This document shows positions 1 to 15,544 of a stretch of 64,000 nucleotides of DNA, piece by piece. The DNA comes from Anarhynchus alexandrinus. Its lineage: Eukaryota > Chordata > Aves > Charadriiformes > Charadriidae. The DNA lies in NCBI GenBank assembly GCA_008711295.1, contig VUYV01000010.1, positions 6,277,429 to 6,341,428 of the forward strand, read 5' to 3'. Under the pieces are notes generated by a model. The model worked only from the letters and a program-made list of their open reading frames with translations. It was not told where the DNA came from and did not search any database. A program made the position numbers and the translations under genes. Each line of letters starts with the position of its first letter. Within the stretch, counting starts at the first letter, position 1.

Positions 1-2465
<2,465 letters not shown>

Positions 2466-3739
2466 CTAAAACCATTCTCAAAACCAAACCATGTCTAGGC
2501 CTACGTTCCCAAGCTATGGCAAGCCTTTTTTGCCATTATTCCTCAAAGAGCTGTTGTTATTTTTAGCTCTGTAGCTTACAGCTATCTCATAGCATGAGCA
2601 GCTGCCGATCCTTGCATCCCTCCGTCACAGCAATTGTCAGCTGTGTGTGAAGTGTCAAGACCTCTAGTCTGAACCCCGGGGCTGCAGAAACGATGTTCAG
2701 TTGTGGAGGTCGTAAGGGCTGGTGTCAGCGGGATGACTGTTGCAGAGGATTAAGGGGGAAAGGACATCAAAACCTACTTCCTTTCAGTGTTGAACCAGCC
2801 CATATCTATGGTTCCTCCAGACTTGTAAAAGGAAAAGGCACAGTGAGACAGGCAGTCCATGGAAGGGATATTCCCTATGTGTTCACTAATATGAGGGTAA
2901 CTCAGATGAACTGAAGGGAGCAGCTGCCCTTGGTGAGAGTATGTGAACAGGGGAGGGATGTGCACGAAGTCTGTTCTAATCCAAAGTGAATGTTCTGGGT
3001 TCCCCTCGCTAATGTCAAAATGCCATAAATGCTACAGATTTTATAGGATGGCCGTCTTCTTTAACTGAAGCTAGTCCCCCACCACTATGCAAAATGATAT
3101 CTGCCTCATAACTGTGTGTCTTACAGCTCCCCTGGGCTCCCCAGGCCAAGGCTGGCTGCTGAGGTTGAGCTCAGACACCCTCCTGGACAATTAAAGGCAG
3201 TTCCTGTTCTCCCTGTCTGACCGATAGCTTCCCCGGGTGATCTGCGTGACCCTTTTCTGCTGAATTTCACATAAGAAAGTGAGCCAACAAATTGAAGTGG
3301 AGAGCGGACGTGCCAGCTATCAGGAGAGGGATAAAAGCTCCATGTCCATAAATTAATTGACATTTTCTAAGTATAGAGGCAGACTGCATCTGAAGAGCAG
3401 CACATAATAAACCAATTTCACTGCCCTGGCCCAAACTAATAGTTGCTATCATGATTAAGGGTTTCTTTGGTGCCTTTCTAATACTAATGTGCTTTGAAGA
3501 CTTTTATTAAGAGACAGTTAATGGAGGGGGTCTGACGTGCTTGCCGGTATCTAATACCTGCTGCAGGCACTAGGACCTTTCTTTCAGTGAGACTATTTGG
3601 CACCTCTGAGGGGATCTCCCTGACTCTGCCATCATCAGGTCTGTTCTTTCCACCTGGAGAACACAAAGCTCTAGAGTTGAAGGGTGCGTGCGGAGGAGAG
3701 TCTTTCTGATGTTGCTGCCTCAAGTGCTCGCTTGACTAC

Positions 3740-4140
3740 TGTCGTGGTTCCGGCAGGGATGGCATTAATTTCCCCAAGGATGGGGCAGGGGACACAGGTA
3801 TTCCACAGCATGTGAGCCATGCCCATAGGGGATGGCTATAGCCCATAGGGGGAGCTGGCTGGGGGAGGGGAGGAAGTCGCAGCTCAGAGCGGGCGGGGGT
3901 GGTCCGGGTCCAGGTCTGGGTCCAGGTCCGGGTCCGGCGGGCGAGCGGTGGTACTGTAATCGCGTTTGTGCATTCCTCTATCGGTGTTGTTGTTGTTTCC
4001 CTCTTTCCTTTGCTGTTCTGTTAAACTGCCTTTATCTCAGCCCACGAGTTTTGCCTTTGTCTTCCGATTCTCCCCCACGGCCGCGGGGGTTGAGCGAGCA
4101 GCCGCGTGGTCCTTTGTTGCCGGCTGAGGCCAAAACCACA
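3740..4140 (+). mobile_element. Solo LTR of avian ERVL-type endogenous retrovirus
   Basis: The segment starts TGTCGTGGTTCCGGCAGGGA and ends near CCAAAACCACA. The start and the 3' part (CTGTTAAACTGCCTTTATCTC, the TTCCGATTCTCCCCCA stretch, then the GAGCGAGCAGCCGCGTGG and TTGCCGGCTGAGG blocks) match the layout of abundant ERVL-type LTRs of birds. The middle seems shortened relative to those LTRs and carries a hexamer array. No internal retroviral genes flank it, so it is a solo LTR. I could not find clean target-site duplications, and the right end may extend to about 4154. It is antisense within GLRA1 intron 3. Confidence 0.8.
3901..3936. repeat. GGTCCN hexamer array inside the LTR
   Basis: Six consecutive hexamers vary around GGTCCG, GGTCCA and GGTCTG. 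The array sits in the G-rich middle of the LTR and is likely a local expansion. Just upstream, GCCCATAGGGG occurs twice (about 3820 and 3841). Confidence 0.85.
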
Positions 4141-5508
4141 GCTATGACCCGACAGCCTCATGCGCAGGAGGACGTGACTCTTGTGGAGTCTTGTCACACA
4201 GGAGGCTTCGGAGAGGATTGTGTCTTAGGTGCTTCGTGGTTTCGGATGGGGCAGTCCATAGCCAAGCCCGAGATCTGGAATTTGTTTCAAGCCACTTAGT
4301 GCCATCTGCATCCTGGGAGCACAGAAGCTGCTAATGATATTAATGATTGTGACAACAGCAAATGGACCGAGGACTTGATGCTAAAAGGAGCACACTTCTG
4401 AACATTAAAAAGAGTTGCAACGCTCTCTCCCTCTGCTGATATTGCGAATGTCACCTTCACAAGTCCTAGCGGGTCCCTCTGACTTAATTACTCATCTCTG
4501 TCCACCCTGTATAATGTGTCTTGAGAAAATGTGGGTAGCTGTGGACAGGTCGGAACCAGGGCCTTAGCGCAGGGCTAGCCAGTCACGCAAACCTGAAGAA
4601 AGAAAGCAATCCTCCATCTCCACTGCCCGTGGCACGCAGCAGCTCCCCGAACAACTTGTATACTTTCAGTTCCCCCTTTTCTGCCTGTAAAGATCTGCAG
4701 CCATCGCAGTCAGGGGAAATCAATGTCGCTGACCTAGTAGGTAGAAAGCAAAAGGTTGTTTTGCTTATTCAGCTACAAATAAGCTGGATGCTAGCAGGTC
4801 AGCTCCAGTTGGGGGCTTATGTCGTGTACAACACAAATTAAACTCATGTTTGGAAGAAACTTCAGTGGTAGCTGCCCAGAAGTGTTCTCAGCCTGATGGA
4901 GTGTTGGGAGGGGGGGAAATGGAGCCAATCTCCCTGCAACAGCCTGTGTTGCTGCGGTTAAGCTTTGTTGCTGGATCAAACTCACTGCTTCAGCTCCAAA
5001 ACTTGCCAAAAGGAAAGAAAAGGGTGAGAAGAGAGGTTTATGTTACCACCACAGCAGGCGTAAGAGGCCATAGAGAGAATGACTGACATAGTCTTCATCA
5101 CCATGATGAGGGTTCTTATTCACGTGCTTGTGGGCCAAATGAAAATTAATTTCTCACAGTAGAGGGCTGTGAGAAGGTCCCTCCTAACTCATCTCCACAG
5201 ACCAAGTGTCCTGTACTCATGTCCTATGGGGGAACAGTCCAGGGGCGTTTCATGCGCGTGTGTTGCGAGAGACTGCACTACATCCATCCAGGGGGTGTTC
5301 AGCTCTGTGGTGAGTAACTCTGGTGTGTGCTATTCTTTGGGGTCCTCCCATGGAGACAAGTGTTTTTAGTGGATGTTTTTTGTTTTGGAATATAAACATC
5401 TGAGCGTTTATGTTGTGATCTAAGAAAGGCAAGGCCAAAAAATATAACACGTGCACTGAATGCAATTCTCTGGCTTTGCCATTTTGTGGCATTAGTATTT
5501 TACTTATC

Positions 5509-5525
5509 TGTGTGTGTGTGTGTGT
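5509..5525. repeat. (TG)n microsatellite
   Basis: About 8.5 perfect TG units, short, in GLRA1 intron 3. Confidence 0.9.
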
Positions 5526-8500
5526 TTATGAAGATCATCCTTCTCAGTGGGTTTATTCCACAGTCCTGGCCTGGCCACTGAGAATGGTTGTTTCCTCCCA
5601 GATGCCTTTTCCCTTATGGCAGACAGCTGCATTCCACTGTAGTACTGAAGGTGCTGAGCAGCCTTTTAGATTTCTTGTGTTCAGGCTTATTTGAACATTA
5701 ATGTAAAAACAATCACTGTGACTGCAAAGTGGACGTGACACTGCCTGAGGAGCCAGCAGAAAGCATGGAGAGCAAATGGGGTGTGCCTGTGGCTGTGGCA
5801 TAGGCTAAGATAAGGGTTACGGTATTCTGTACCAGCTAAAGGATCCTGGGTGCTGAAAGCTGAGAGGTGATGAGCACAACACTTGTTCATTGGCTACCTG
5901 GAGATATCCAGTGTTTCTCCTTGATGCTGTTGTATGAGATCTTAATTAGCATCACCAAGAGGTCCACAGCTATTCCTAAATGATGGACAGAATGGACCAA
6001 TTTTTCATATGAACTTTCAAGCAAAAAAAAAATAAATGGTTTTACTGGGGCTGCAAACTCAGCAAAAAAAAAATCTCTTTCTCCATATCCTTATCACTTG
6101 AGCTCCTCATTTGTGTGCCAATCACATCCAGGCATTGATTATCTTGTGCAGCCTGCTCCTCTGGCTGGCTTGGGACTGGAGAAAAGCAACTCTGTGTTGT
6201 GAAGGCATTCAGGAGCTTTGCAATTTGGCACAAAGGCATTTTACTCCCAGGGGGGAAATGACACAAGGCAGGAAGAAAATAACTGAAGTGATCAAAGTAG
6301 TTCAATTTGATAATGCTGAAATGAAATTCTGCTTAGTGGCCTCGCAAGGAGCCAAGGAAACGGAAGATCATTTCAGACTGTTCCTTCCCAAGATACCACA
6401 GTCTTGGCATCTGGTGATGAGCCAGCTGATGAAAGCAGTGGCAGGCTGGAGGTAGTGCTGTGAAGTAGGGATGGAGGCTGTCAAGAAACTCAATAGGTTT
6501 CAGCCCCTGACTCAGGGGTTCTGTCAGATCAGCCTCTGCACTGAGCAGTTTTGGTGAGAGACTTCACTTTGATAGAGTTACATTTTGCTGATGGAAAAAA
6601 AACCCAGGGTAGAGACTGAACTCCCTCAGGAGGGGATTCCCACCTGGGAAGAGTACGGGGGGCTTTATTGACATTGAGTTCATTCTCTAGAAAGGGAATG
6701 AAGAAACATTTTTACGGCTACCTGCCCTGCAAAGGAGCACTACAACTGACTGATTGCAAATAAAAAAAAAAAAAAAGAGAGAAATACACTGTGAGCAGAC
6801 CTCGGAAGGGTTAACGAGACCTCGTTACCTTGCCACAGCTGTAGCCAAGTAGCCAATTTGAAGCCTGGCGTGAAAGCCACAGCTAGGCCAAGGGGAGGAG
6901 GTGTTGCAAACAGTAGTTGTGTTGGAGGTGCTTCTGAGGATGTGGTCTGGTGCTTCAGGTATGTTGTGTGTGGTGAGGGGTTGGGACCAGTGCTTAATGT
7001 CTGTGGATTTTTTTTGTTCTGGACCCCAAAGCAGAAAGTTTTCCGGGCCCTCCTGCAAAAGCAAAGGAAAGCACACCCCTCTGGGCTAAGGATGGGGTTG
7101 CTGGAGGGGTGGGGGATAGGCTGTAGTTACTATCCTGAATTTCAAGCTTAGGAGTTTAGTAGTGAAGTCTTGTTCTTCAGCTTGTTTTTTTGTGTCCTTG
7201 TATTTGAGTTGCATAGTCCCATTTTGTGGCTTTTTTTTTTTTTAATGATTCCCTCCTCTAATCGGTGCAAAGATAAACTGCAACCACAGAGATGGCCAAA
7301 ACGCTGCACATCTAACACTGAAACTGCAGCAGACTGTGAGGTGTTGTGAAAACCTTTTCATTTCGTGTTGCGTGACTTGTTACGTGCTTATTATCTCTGT
7401 GGGACTGATGGTTGGTTTTAAGAATGACTGACTGCAAAAAACTGAGCTGGAACCCCAGCCTTTGCTACAGGCTTTGTGCTTTGATACTTAAGTCTTTTGC
7501 TGACCTGGGCCCAGTATTAAATGTCACCTGTACGCTTCGTCAGTCCTATTTGCTGCACTGTGGTATGTGAAGCTGGAGTCAATTGCTGAGTCTGGTTTGT
7601 TATCTCATTGAAAAGCTCATGTGCAGATGTCTCTGAACAAGTATTAAACATTTGGGCAGTTGCAGCCTCCAGCTTCTCCTGTCCTCAGGAGATGCTGGGA
7701 GACCAGTTGTGGGTGTGTTGCAGTTGGCTGGAAGGTTACGTTTGGTTTGCTCTTTTCAGATGGCATAACTATGGCATGAAATCAGCAGAAACAAATTTGC
7801 ATATATACACTCTGTCTAGGGGAGCCCATGCTGGCTGTCTTGCGGTTTTCTTTCTTTTACGCTCTCTTGTTTGCTGCTTGTGGGTCCTTTTTAAGACATG
7901 GGACTAGGAGAAGTCATCTTGAGCATTGACTTCAGCTCCTAGCAACTCCAGGTGATGATATAAAAAAAAAAAATTCTCCTCCATGTGTCTTCTCTGTACA
8001 CAAAATGCTCCCAATGGCCTAAGTCAGTGAGAGCTCCATAAATCTGCAGCTTCCATTGGAAGAGAGATTAAGGGCATTGCTTAACTCCAAGTTTGTTTTT
8101 ACAGCAGATTATCTGTTAGATGAAATGCTCGGATAATCCTATCAGTTATCTCATGCTACAAAGGAAAACCAAAGCTGGTGTGGTTTATTCACTTAAAACC
8201 AAGATGCTGTTCCTTAAAGTGCGTGACTTCTGTTTCATTTTGAATGAAGAATTCATAGCTTTGCTATAGGTTTCCTACTGTGGTATGACTGGGGAAAGGT
8301 GCTTATGCTTTCAAAGAGCAAAAAGGGATTTAACAGCTGGTGGTCTGGTGTTTTTAATAAAAATAAGTGGATAGAGTGGATGCATCTTGCATTTGTCCCG
8401 TGGAATACCTTGCTGTTAGGTGCACTATTGCAGTAATGCTTTGGGACAAGAGGCGACTGTCTGGACTTTTCTGGCTGTTGTAGTTGGTAGTATCTTTCCT

Positions 8501-11239
8501 CTTGAAGCACTTCTTGGGTTCACAGGGATGTGTTCCCAGTCGCAGGTTCCCTTGTCCTTAGAGCTGATTGCAAGTGAGGCTGATGGACATAAGCTGTGAG
8601 CCGCAATTTAATACAAATGTCCAATCAGTTCTGTGCACCACTAGAAGCTTTTATTATGTTGGGTCTCCAGTTCTGTAGGATGCTTAAAGGAGTTTACTTC
8701 CCTTGCTCTAAGTCAGCTCTGCTTTGGGGATTTCAGCTTGGTGGATGACTTTGTCTTTTTTGGTTCCCCCCCCTTCCCTCTATCCTTGCAACAGCGTTCA
8801 GGTCTCCATTTCTTGCTTTGTTCATTTTGAACTTCGTGGGGCAGATATCAGCTTTCTGCTTGCTCTGGGAAGTCTGTGCCTTCTCTTGGCCCCAAATCAT
8901 TATCCTCCTTTTTGAGGTTTGTAGCCCCAAGTGTCTGCACCAAGTGCCTGTTTTGCTCTATTTTCCTGTATTTTTTCTTCTTCCTCTGCCTTCCGTGACA
9001 CCTCAAGCTGTGCGTGACCATTCGCCTCCAGTTTCTCTAATCCTCTGCATGGTGACCTCATGATTTATGCTGATTTGTGGGATTCAAGCAGTGTAAAATT
9101 AAATAGTGGCAGTGCTATTTTCTGTAGGAACTCACAGCCCTGCTATGGAGATGTTTTAGCGCCTTCTTTAATTGCATGAGTGGTATCCATAAAAAACTGT
9201 CACTCTTCTTCTGCAGGTAGCAGTGCGATAGGAACCAAATGTAAGATGAGGTAGTACTTGGAACCTGAACCTGGCCAGGCTTAGGGTGCCTAATGATTGA
9301 GGTTTACACCATAATGTTGTTCTTTCTCTTTTGGACAGTGAAGTAGCTGGGGGAGTTGACCCCTGGGACTGATGATGGTAAATGATAAACCACTGCTTTC
9401 TTTATGGAAAAATGTTGAATTTTCGCTCTCCCCACTGCAAACTTCCCCCCCACCACAGATCACTGGCTTGAATTCAAAGAAGTTGGGTCTGTCTTAAAAT
9501 CACTTCATGACAGGACCTTCTTCCCTTCCCAGAAACTCTGGTGGGGAGAGGACATTGCCTGTTTGACCTGCTGGATCCTCAAACAGCGGGGAGAGACTGA
9601 CTTCTCGGCAGAGTAAATCCCAGGTTAGCAAATCCCAAAGACTGCTCTAACTTGCTGGGCTCTCATTTTCAAATGTTTCGGAGCCTGTATTGCTTGTGTT
9701 CTCGTCAGCCTTTACAAGCAGAATTGTGGTCCCCGAAGAAGCGCGTTATCTTAGGTTGTGTGCAATGCTGCGTCAGGCTGACATCTGGACTAGCTTGTCA
9801 GAGCTGGCTTGGGTATTTCTAGACAAAGCAATGTGCCCAGAGGGTGTTCTTGGGTTCCCATGGGAATTTTTTTTTATGGAATATAGACTATGAAATGAGT
9901 GGCATCTGGAGAGGATAGCAAGTCCCTGCAGCGTGTCTTGGAGGTGAACTGCATCTCTCTCTCTCATGCTAGTCTATGCTAATTTTATGAAGCATCCTGC
10001 TTACAGGGATCTTGTGGCATCTTGGCATGACTGCTCCGATGCATCTGGCAATGTAGGACAGATACATTGCAATGACGTGGTTTTCAATGTGCTCTGTGAC
10101 ATTGCACAGGGATCCCTTGTGGACCTGCCCTCTCCCTTGCACTCTGTGGATTGTCTCTGCTGGATTGTGTAGGAACGCAGTATTTATTGCCTGTAACACC
10201 AAAGAAAGTATCCAATAAAGTAGTACATTGGGAACAGATGTGTATTTTGGTTCTAGTTCTTTCTCTTTTGCTTTATATACAGATGAATCCATGAATACAC
10301 GTTTCTCCTATGAACTCTGAAAAATTCTGCAATCCAACTACGAAATATATTTCTTTGTGCTTGGACAGAGAAACAGGGTTTTTTTCTACTACTGGAACTG
10401 AACTGCCCTCAACCCCAAACATTTCCAGAAGAATGGTTCAAATAGTAGTGTCAGAAGAGACTTGTAACCCCAGGTATATAGCTGTTGATCTCCTCTGACA
10501 GTGGTGTGCATTATAAGTAACTTGTTAAAGTTGGTGGGTGTGATCTCTATGTAAAGACTATAACATCCTGCCTGAATGTACAAAACGCCTGAAGCTGGAG
10601 TCTTGCGTTCTTCACTCAACATCTTTCTAGAAAAAGAATTACCAAAGAGTAATTAAATACCACATTTCTGGATTAGCTTTAATTAGCGCAGAGGTAAGGC
10701 ACCGTACCTCCAGAGTTTTCCTTTGCTGTTCACTGATTATGTCACAACCAATCTTTAATAGTTTTCAGATGGAGCAATTATCTCCTGTTCTAGCGATTCT
10801 CTGCTCCTAGTGTCTTGCCAATTAGATACAGCCGTTAGCCATGCTCACTAATTTTGTCTGAAGTGAGCCTTAACTTGCAAATATTGGTTTTGATTTTTTT
10901 TTATTAAAAATTATTGTCTAGCAGAAATATATCTCCAAGAAAATAATCGTCTAGTGATTCTCCTAATCTTTGGGAATCTGAAACTGGATGCAAACTGAAT
11001 TTGAGTTCAGCTGATTTCCCTTCACTTAAAGCGTTGATTCAAACTTCTGGATTTATATGCACTTAAACACAAAGTGTCTGCAACTGTCTCTGAGTTTGGA
11101 GCCTTAGGCAAGTCTTCAGTAAAGACTATTTGTTTCCTTTTCTACCCTTATACTTTGCCTGTACAGTGTTTTTTGTAGTGATGCAGACAATGACTGTGTG
11201 ATCTCGCCGTGCGAGTCTTGTGTGTTCACCATTAATTTA

Positions 11240-11479
<240 letters not shown>

Positions 11480-12256
11480 TCACCGTCTGGTTATAAGACA
11501 AAGTGTTTCCACCCTGTAATATTAAAACCTGTTGTGGGAACAGAGCGACTGAGGGGTGAGTATGGGAATAAGGTCTGGCCTTGGGTCTGGTGCCAGTTTG
11601 ACACCAATGTTCTTGCTTTGCCTCCGTTCCTGGGTCTGGGACAGTGTTTGTATATCTCTCCTGTGAACCGTTTTGATGAAAAGGAATAGATCACAGGCAG
11701 GACAGCTTTCTAGATATCTCGGCATTGCTATGTGGGTGCCAAGCTCACCTTGAACACGATGGCAATGTATCCCAGAAAAGAGCTGAAAGACTATTGACAG
11801 GCCCTCTTGTTTAAATGAGTATTTTAGAAGTACAGAGCTCTAAAGCATCTGAATGTTTCTGAGCTGGGACCACATGCTCCCTTTGGAGCCAGTGCAGCGG
11901 TGTGCTGTAGGGGTCAGGCTGGGTAAAGGAGCAAGTGCCCCAGGTGATCACTGTGGTGTCTGCTGAGGCTCACAGCTGGACAGGGGACTTCAGTGCTCTG
12001 CCAGTGGAAATTCTTCGACTGTCCTGTTTTGGGAGAGGGTACTCCCAGACTTTGGGCCGTGCCTCTCCTGGGCTTTATTTGCTTTCAGACCGAAGCTTTG
12101 CCTAGCATTAGCCATATTAGAAAGGCGAAGGGGCCATGAAAGGAGAGGAGTGAGGATTAAGGGATGAAAAAGTTGTGGTTAGAGGCCACGGGGGTCAGTC
12201 TGTTCACGTGGTACTGGTGCCCAAAGGTATCGGTATGTCTGGAAGTGGATCACAAT

Positions 12257-12270
12257 ATTGGCCGGCCAAT
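12257..12270. promoter_or_regulatory. Palindrome with back-to-back CCAAT boxes
   Basis: ATTGGCCGGCCAAT is a perfect 14-bp palindrome with an inverted and a direct CCAAT box separated by a GGCCGGCC core. It is a possible NF-Y binding element in intron 2, about 0.8 kb upstream (in transcription sense) of exon 3. Function is inferred from the motif only. Confidence 0.3.
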
Positions 12271-13641
12271 CTGCGGTGGAAACGTTGCATTTGCACCGAG
12301 GGAGATGCCGAAAGCTGCAGTTCAGCACAAAGCAAAAAGCTGGCGAATGTGTTGGAACCAAAGCCACATCTGGTGCCTGGCAAACCGGTGGCTTGTCCGC
12401 ATAATGGAAGGATTTCTGTAGAGCCTTAAGGGGAGGGGAGAAGCAAAAGAGGCCTCTGCTCTGGGGGCTCCCAAAGGACCTGCCAGTGGTGCTGCCCGTG
12501 TGCGGTGGGGGAAGGCAGCCCAGGCGGAGGAGCCTCCCCAGGAACCAAGGTGTCCCTTTAACACTGAGGGAATTAATCTCATATCATCCCTGTGACAGAT
12601 GCTTCTGGGGAGATAAGATCTGTGGAAGTGGTGCGGGTGGATTTTTAGATTATTCTCGCATCCTTTATGGAGATGAGGATGGTGTCTGCATTTCAAACGC
12701 TGCCTGATGGCTTGGCCTCGCTCAGGGAGTGATGCTTGCCCGGTAAGGCCACATCTGCAGTCTGGCAGCTGCTGCAAGATGAAATACTTGGGGGTGGGGA
12801 ATGGCTTTAACAAGAGGCTTGTGCCTCTAATCAATGCAAACTTCCTCTTGTGTGGAAATTAATGGCATTTCCTGATTGCGAAGTAACATTTGGAGCTTGG
12901 TTTGCTCCTTTTCATTTCCCTTTCCTCCTCTCCTGCTTTGGTCTCTTCTGAAACTTTGTGTCTGTCCTCTGCAGGAGTGGGATTGCAGCCACGTAGCAGC
13001 AATGCTCTCTGTGGCTGGGATCTTCTTGGTACGAGTCCCAGGCAATCCAAGCGGGCTTCTGTCTAACCAGCTCCCAGACAGCCCTTTGCCAGCGCGGCAG
13101 CAGCTCACGTACTGTTCAATCTGTGCAGCTCTTCCTCCAGACTGTTAAACATAGGCATGGGCTAAAATATCAGATACAAAATTGTATATTTTTTTTTCTC
13201 CCTTCCTTCACCAACCTCTCTTAAGGAACAGGCTTGTGAAGTTTACCCAGCAGCTGAAAGTATACATTTGATCATGCTTTAGCACTTTTTTTTTATCCCT
13301 TCTGTAGTGCTCCTGTTGAGCCTAGGAGTAATAGTTTTCTTCTCTGGATCCATCTGTTGAACCCTATAGAAGGTCCATGTACATGTGATTCCCCTTCCCA
13401 GAGGGCACAGCATCAGAAAGACGCTGAGTTGACCTCCTGGATGACTGCATGTGCTCATGCCTCTGACATGCACAGGAGGTTTTAGCCCTGCTCTTCCTGA
13501 TCCAGTGATGCTGAGTATGGGATGAGCTTGTCCTGGTGCATCTTTAGAAGACTGTCTCCTTGGGGGCAGCCCAGCTCTTGCTGAGGCACTGTGCTTTCCC
13601 CACTGCGTCCAAGGGGACTTGTGAGAGGTTGGCAGGATTTC

Positions 13642-13780
13642 TTTGTGGGTTTTGTGGTGGTCATTGTTTTCTTGGGGTTTTTTTTTGTTGTTTTGTTTGG
13701 GGGGGGAGGGGGGTTTGTTGTTTTGTTTTGTGGGGTTTTTTTTTGTTGTTGTTTTGTTTGGGAGGGGGGTGGTTGTTTTT
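13642..13780 (+). repeat. G/T low-complexity tract with long G runs
   Basis: About 140 bp composed almost only of G and T on the plus strand, with G runs at 13699-13706, 13708-13713 and around 13761-13768. Any open frame through it is an artefact of composition. Confidence 0.9.
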
Positions 13781-14812
13781 AGCTTGTGTGAGGCTCTAGA
13801 AACTTCCCTGCTTGCCACTGAGAAGTGTCACTTCTGCAGTGGGATGCAGTTGTGAGGGAATACAGTCTTCCAGCAGCAGGGTTAAGGGTACAGTCTGGGC
13901 AAGAGGTCCCTGTCCCACACCTGCCGGGGCCAGCTCCATCCCTGCCTGGGTTACTGACTTCATCCTCCAACTTAAAGCAAAGCCCAAATGCTTCTTCCTT
14001 GTTCTCAGAATGTGAATCCCCAGCTAAGTCTGGACTTTACAGCATTTATGGAAAAGCTGCAATCTTCTTTTTGTTAATCTTCCCCTCCCCAAAAATCAAT
14101 CTGATACGGATCTTTGGTATTATTTTCATTTGGATCTAAGCCATTAAAATGCCCTTATGAGTTACTGCAGTTAATTTAAATGACATGGTTTGAGAGCTAC
14201 AACCCCAAGCTCTGTAAAACACCTCCTATGCCTCCCATATAAATTGGAGCCTGATTTATGTGTGGGAGGCTACGCCAGCAAAACTGCCCTGTGGGGAAGG
14301 TGTAGTTCATTGAAATAAAACTGAAATTAAATTATCTCAAATAAAAATGCAATACAGCTGCCTTCAGCAGGAAGATAATGTATACATTTCATTAAATATT
14401 AAAGTTTAATTTCTTTTGTGTGTGTGCATAATTTAGTGGTAGGCAGGTTTACAGGATGGGTTGTTTTTTTTTTTTAACTCTCTGTGATTTGAATAAAAAC
14501 AGCAGTGTTTTCTGTTGCCTAGTTGATTACTAGGGCATAAGCTTCCCACCCATCTTTGGGTTTAACAGCCCAGAATGGAGCTTATTGCTTGAAGCTGGAT
14601 GGCAGGTGCTGTCACCATGATTAATGGGTCCTGGGAGTATATGTTAGCATTGCCAGTGACTCTTGGGGTGAGGAGGAATTGGTGGTAGGAAACAAAAGAA
14701 GTGAATGAAGTGAGCATTGAAGAGGGCTGGATGGTGGCTGAGTGGGAGCAGGTCCCACATTCACTCTGGGTGTGAGTCAAGGGCAAATAGCTCTGGGAAA
14801 GTGAGCTCAGTT

Positions 14813-14846
14813 AAAAAGAAAACCAAAAACCCCACAAAACCTACCC
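14813..14846. repeat. A/C low-complexity tract
   Basis: A-rich run with interspersed C (AAACCAAAAACCCCACAAAA type), the complement in style of the G/T tracts elsewhere in the window. In GLRA1 intron 2. Confidence 0.8.
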
Positions 14847-15283
14847 TTGTTAGAAGAGGTGTTTTGAGGAGCAAAGAAAGAGGTTCTGTTGCATCTCCCT
14901 GAATTCCTCTGGAGCTGATGGGAAAGACTCCTCTTGGCTTCAGTGGGTGTAAGAGGGGAGTATTACCCACTATTAGAAGGTGCTGTGGGCAGTGACTTAG
15001 GGCAGAAGTTGAAGTTTTTCTCCTATCTGTAAGAGGTTCAGCTCCCTGCTCGTCACTGTTTGGTTTGGCAGGATCCCTGATCCCTATATTGATGTGTTTC
15101 CTGCATGTGAAGTCGTTAAGAGGTTGTTTTCATTCTGAGTGGAGATCAGATGCCTTTCCAGACATCTACAAGGCATCTATGTGCCAAATCTCTCATTATC
15201 ATACATATTTCGTATGAATATAGTTTGTTCATATTCCACATACAGTTAGGGAGGCACTCATGAGGCTTGCATGCAGTTTTTCA

Positions 15284-15544
<261 letters not shown>

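Noticed and set aside
3832..4299. 155-codon plus-strand frame with Gly-Pro repeats
   Set aside because: It runs through the LTR and its GGTCCN hexamer array; not a gene.
12322..12834. 170-codon minus-strand frame in intron 2
   Set aside because: No recognisable domain and competing frames of similar length on the other strand; probably chance in GC-richer DNA.
13279..13818. 179-codon Lys/Thr/Pro/Asn-rich frame
   Set aside because: It is the translation of the A/C complement of the G/T tract; low complexity only.
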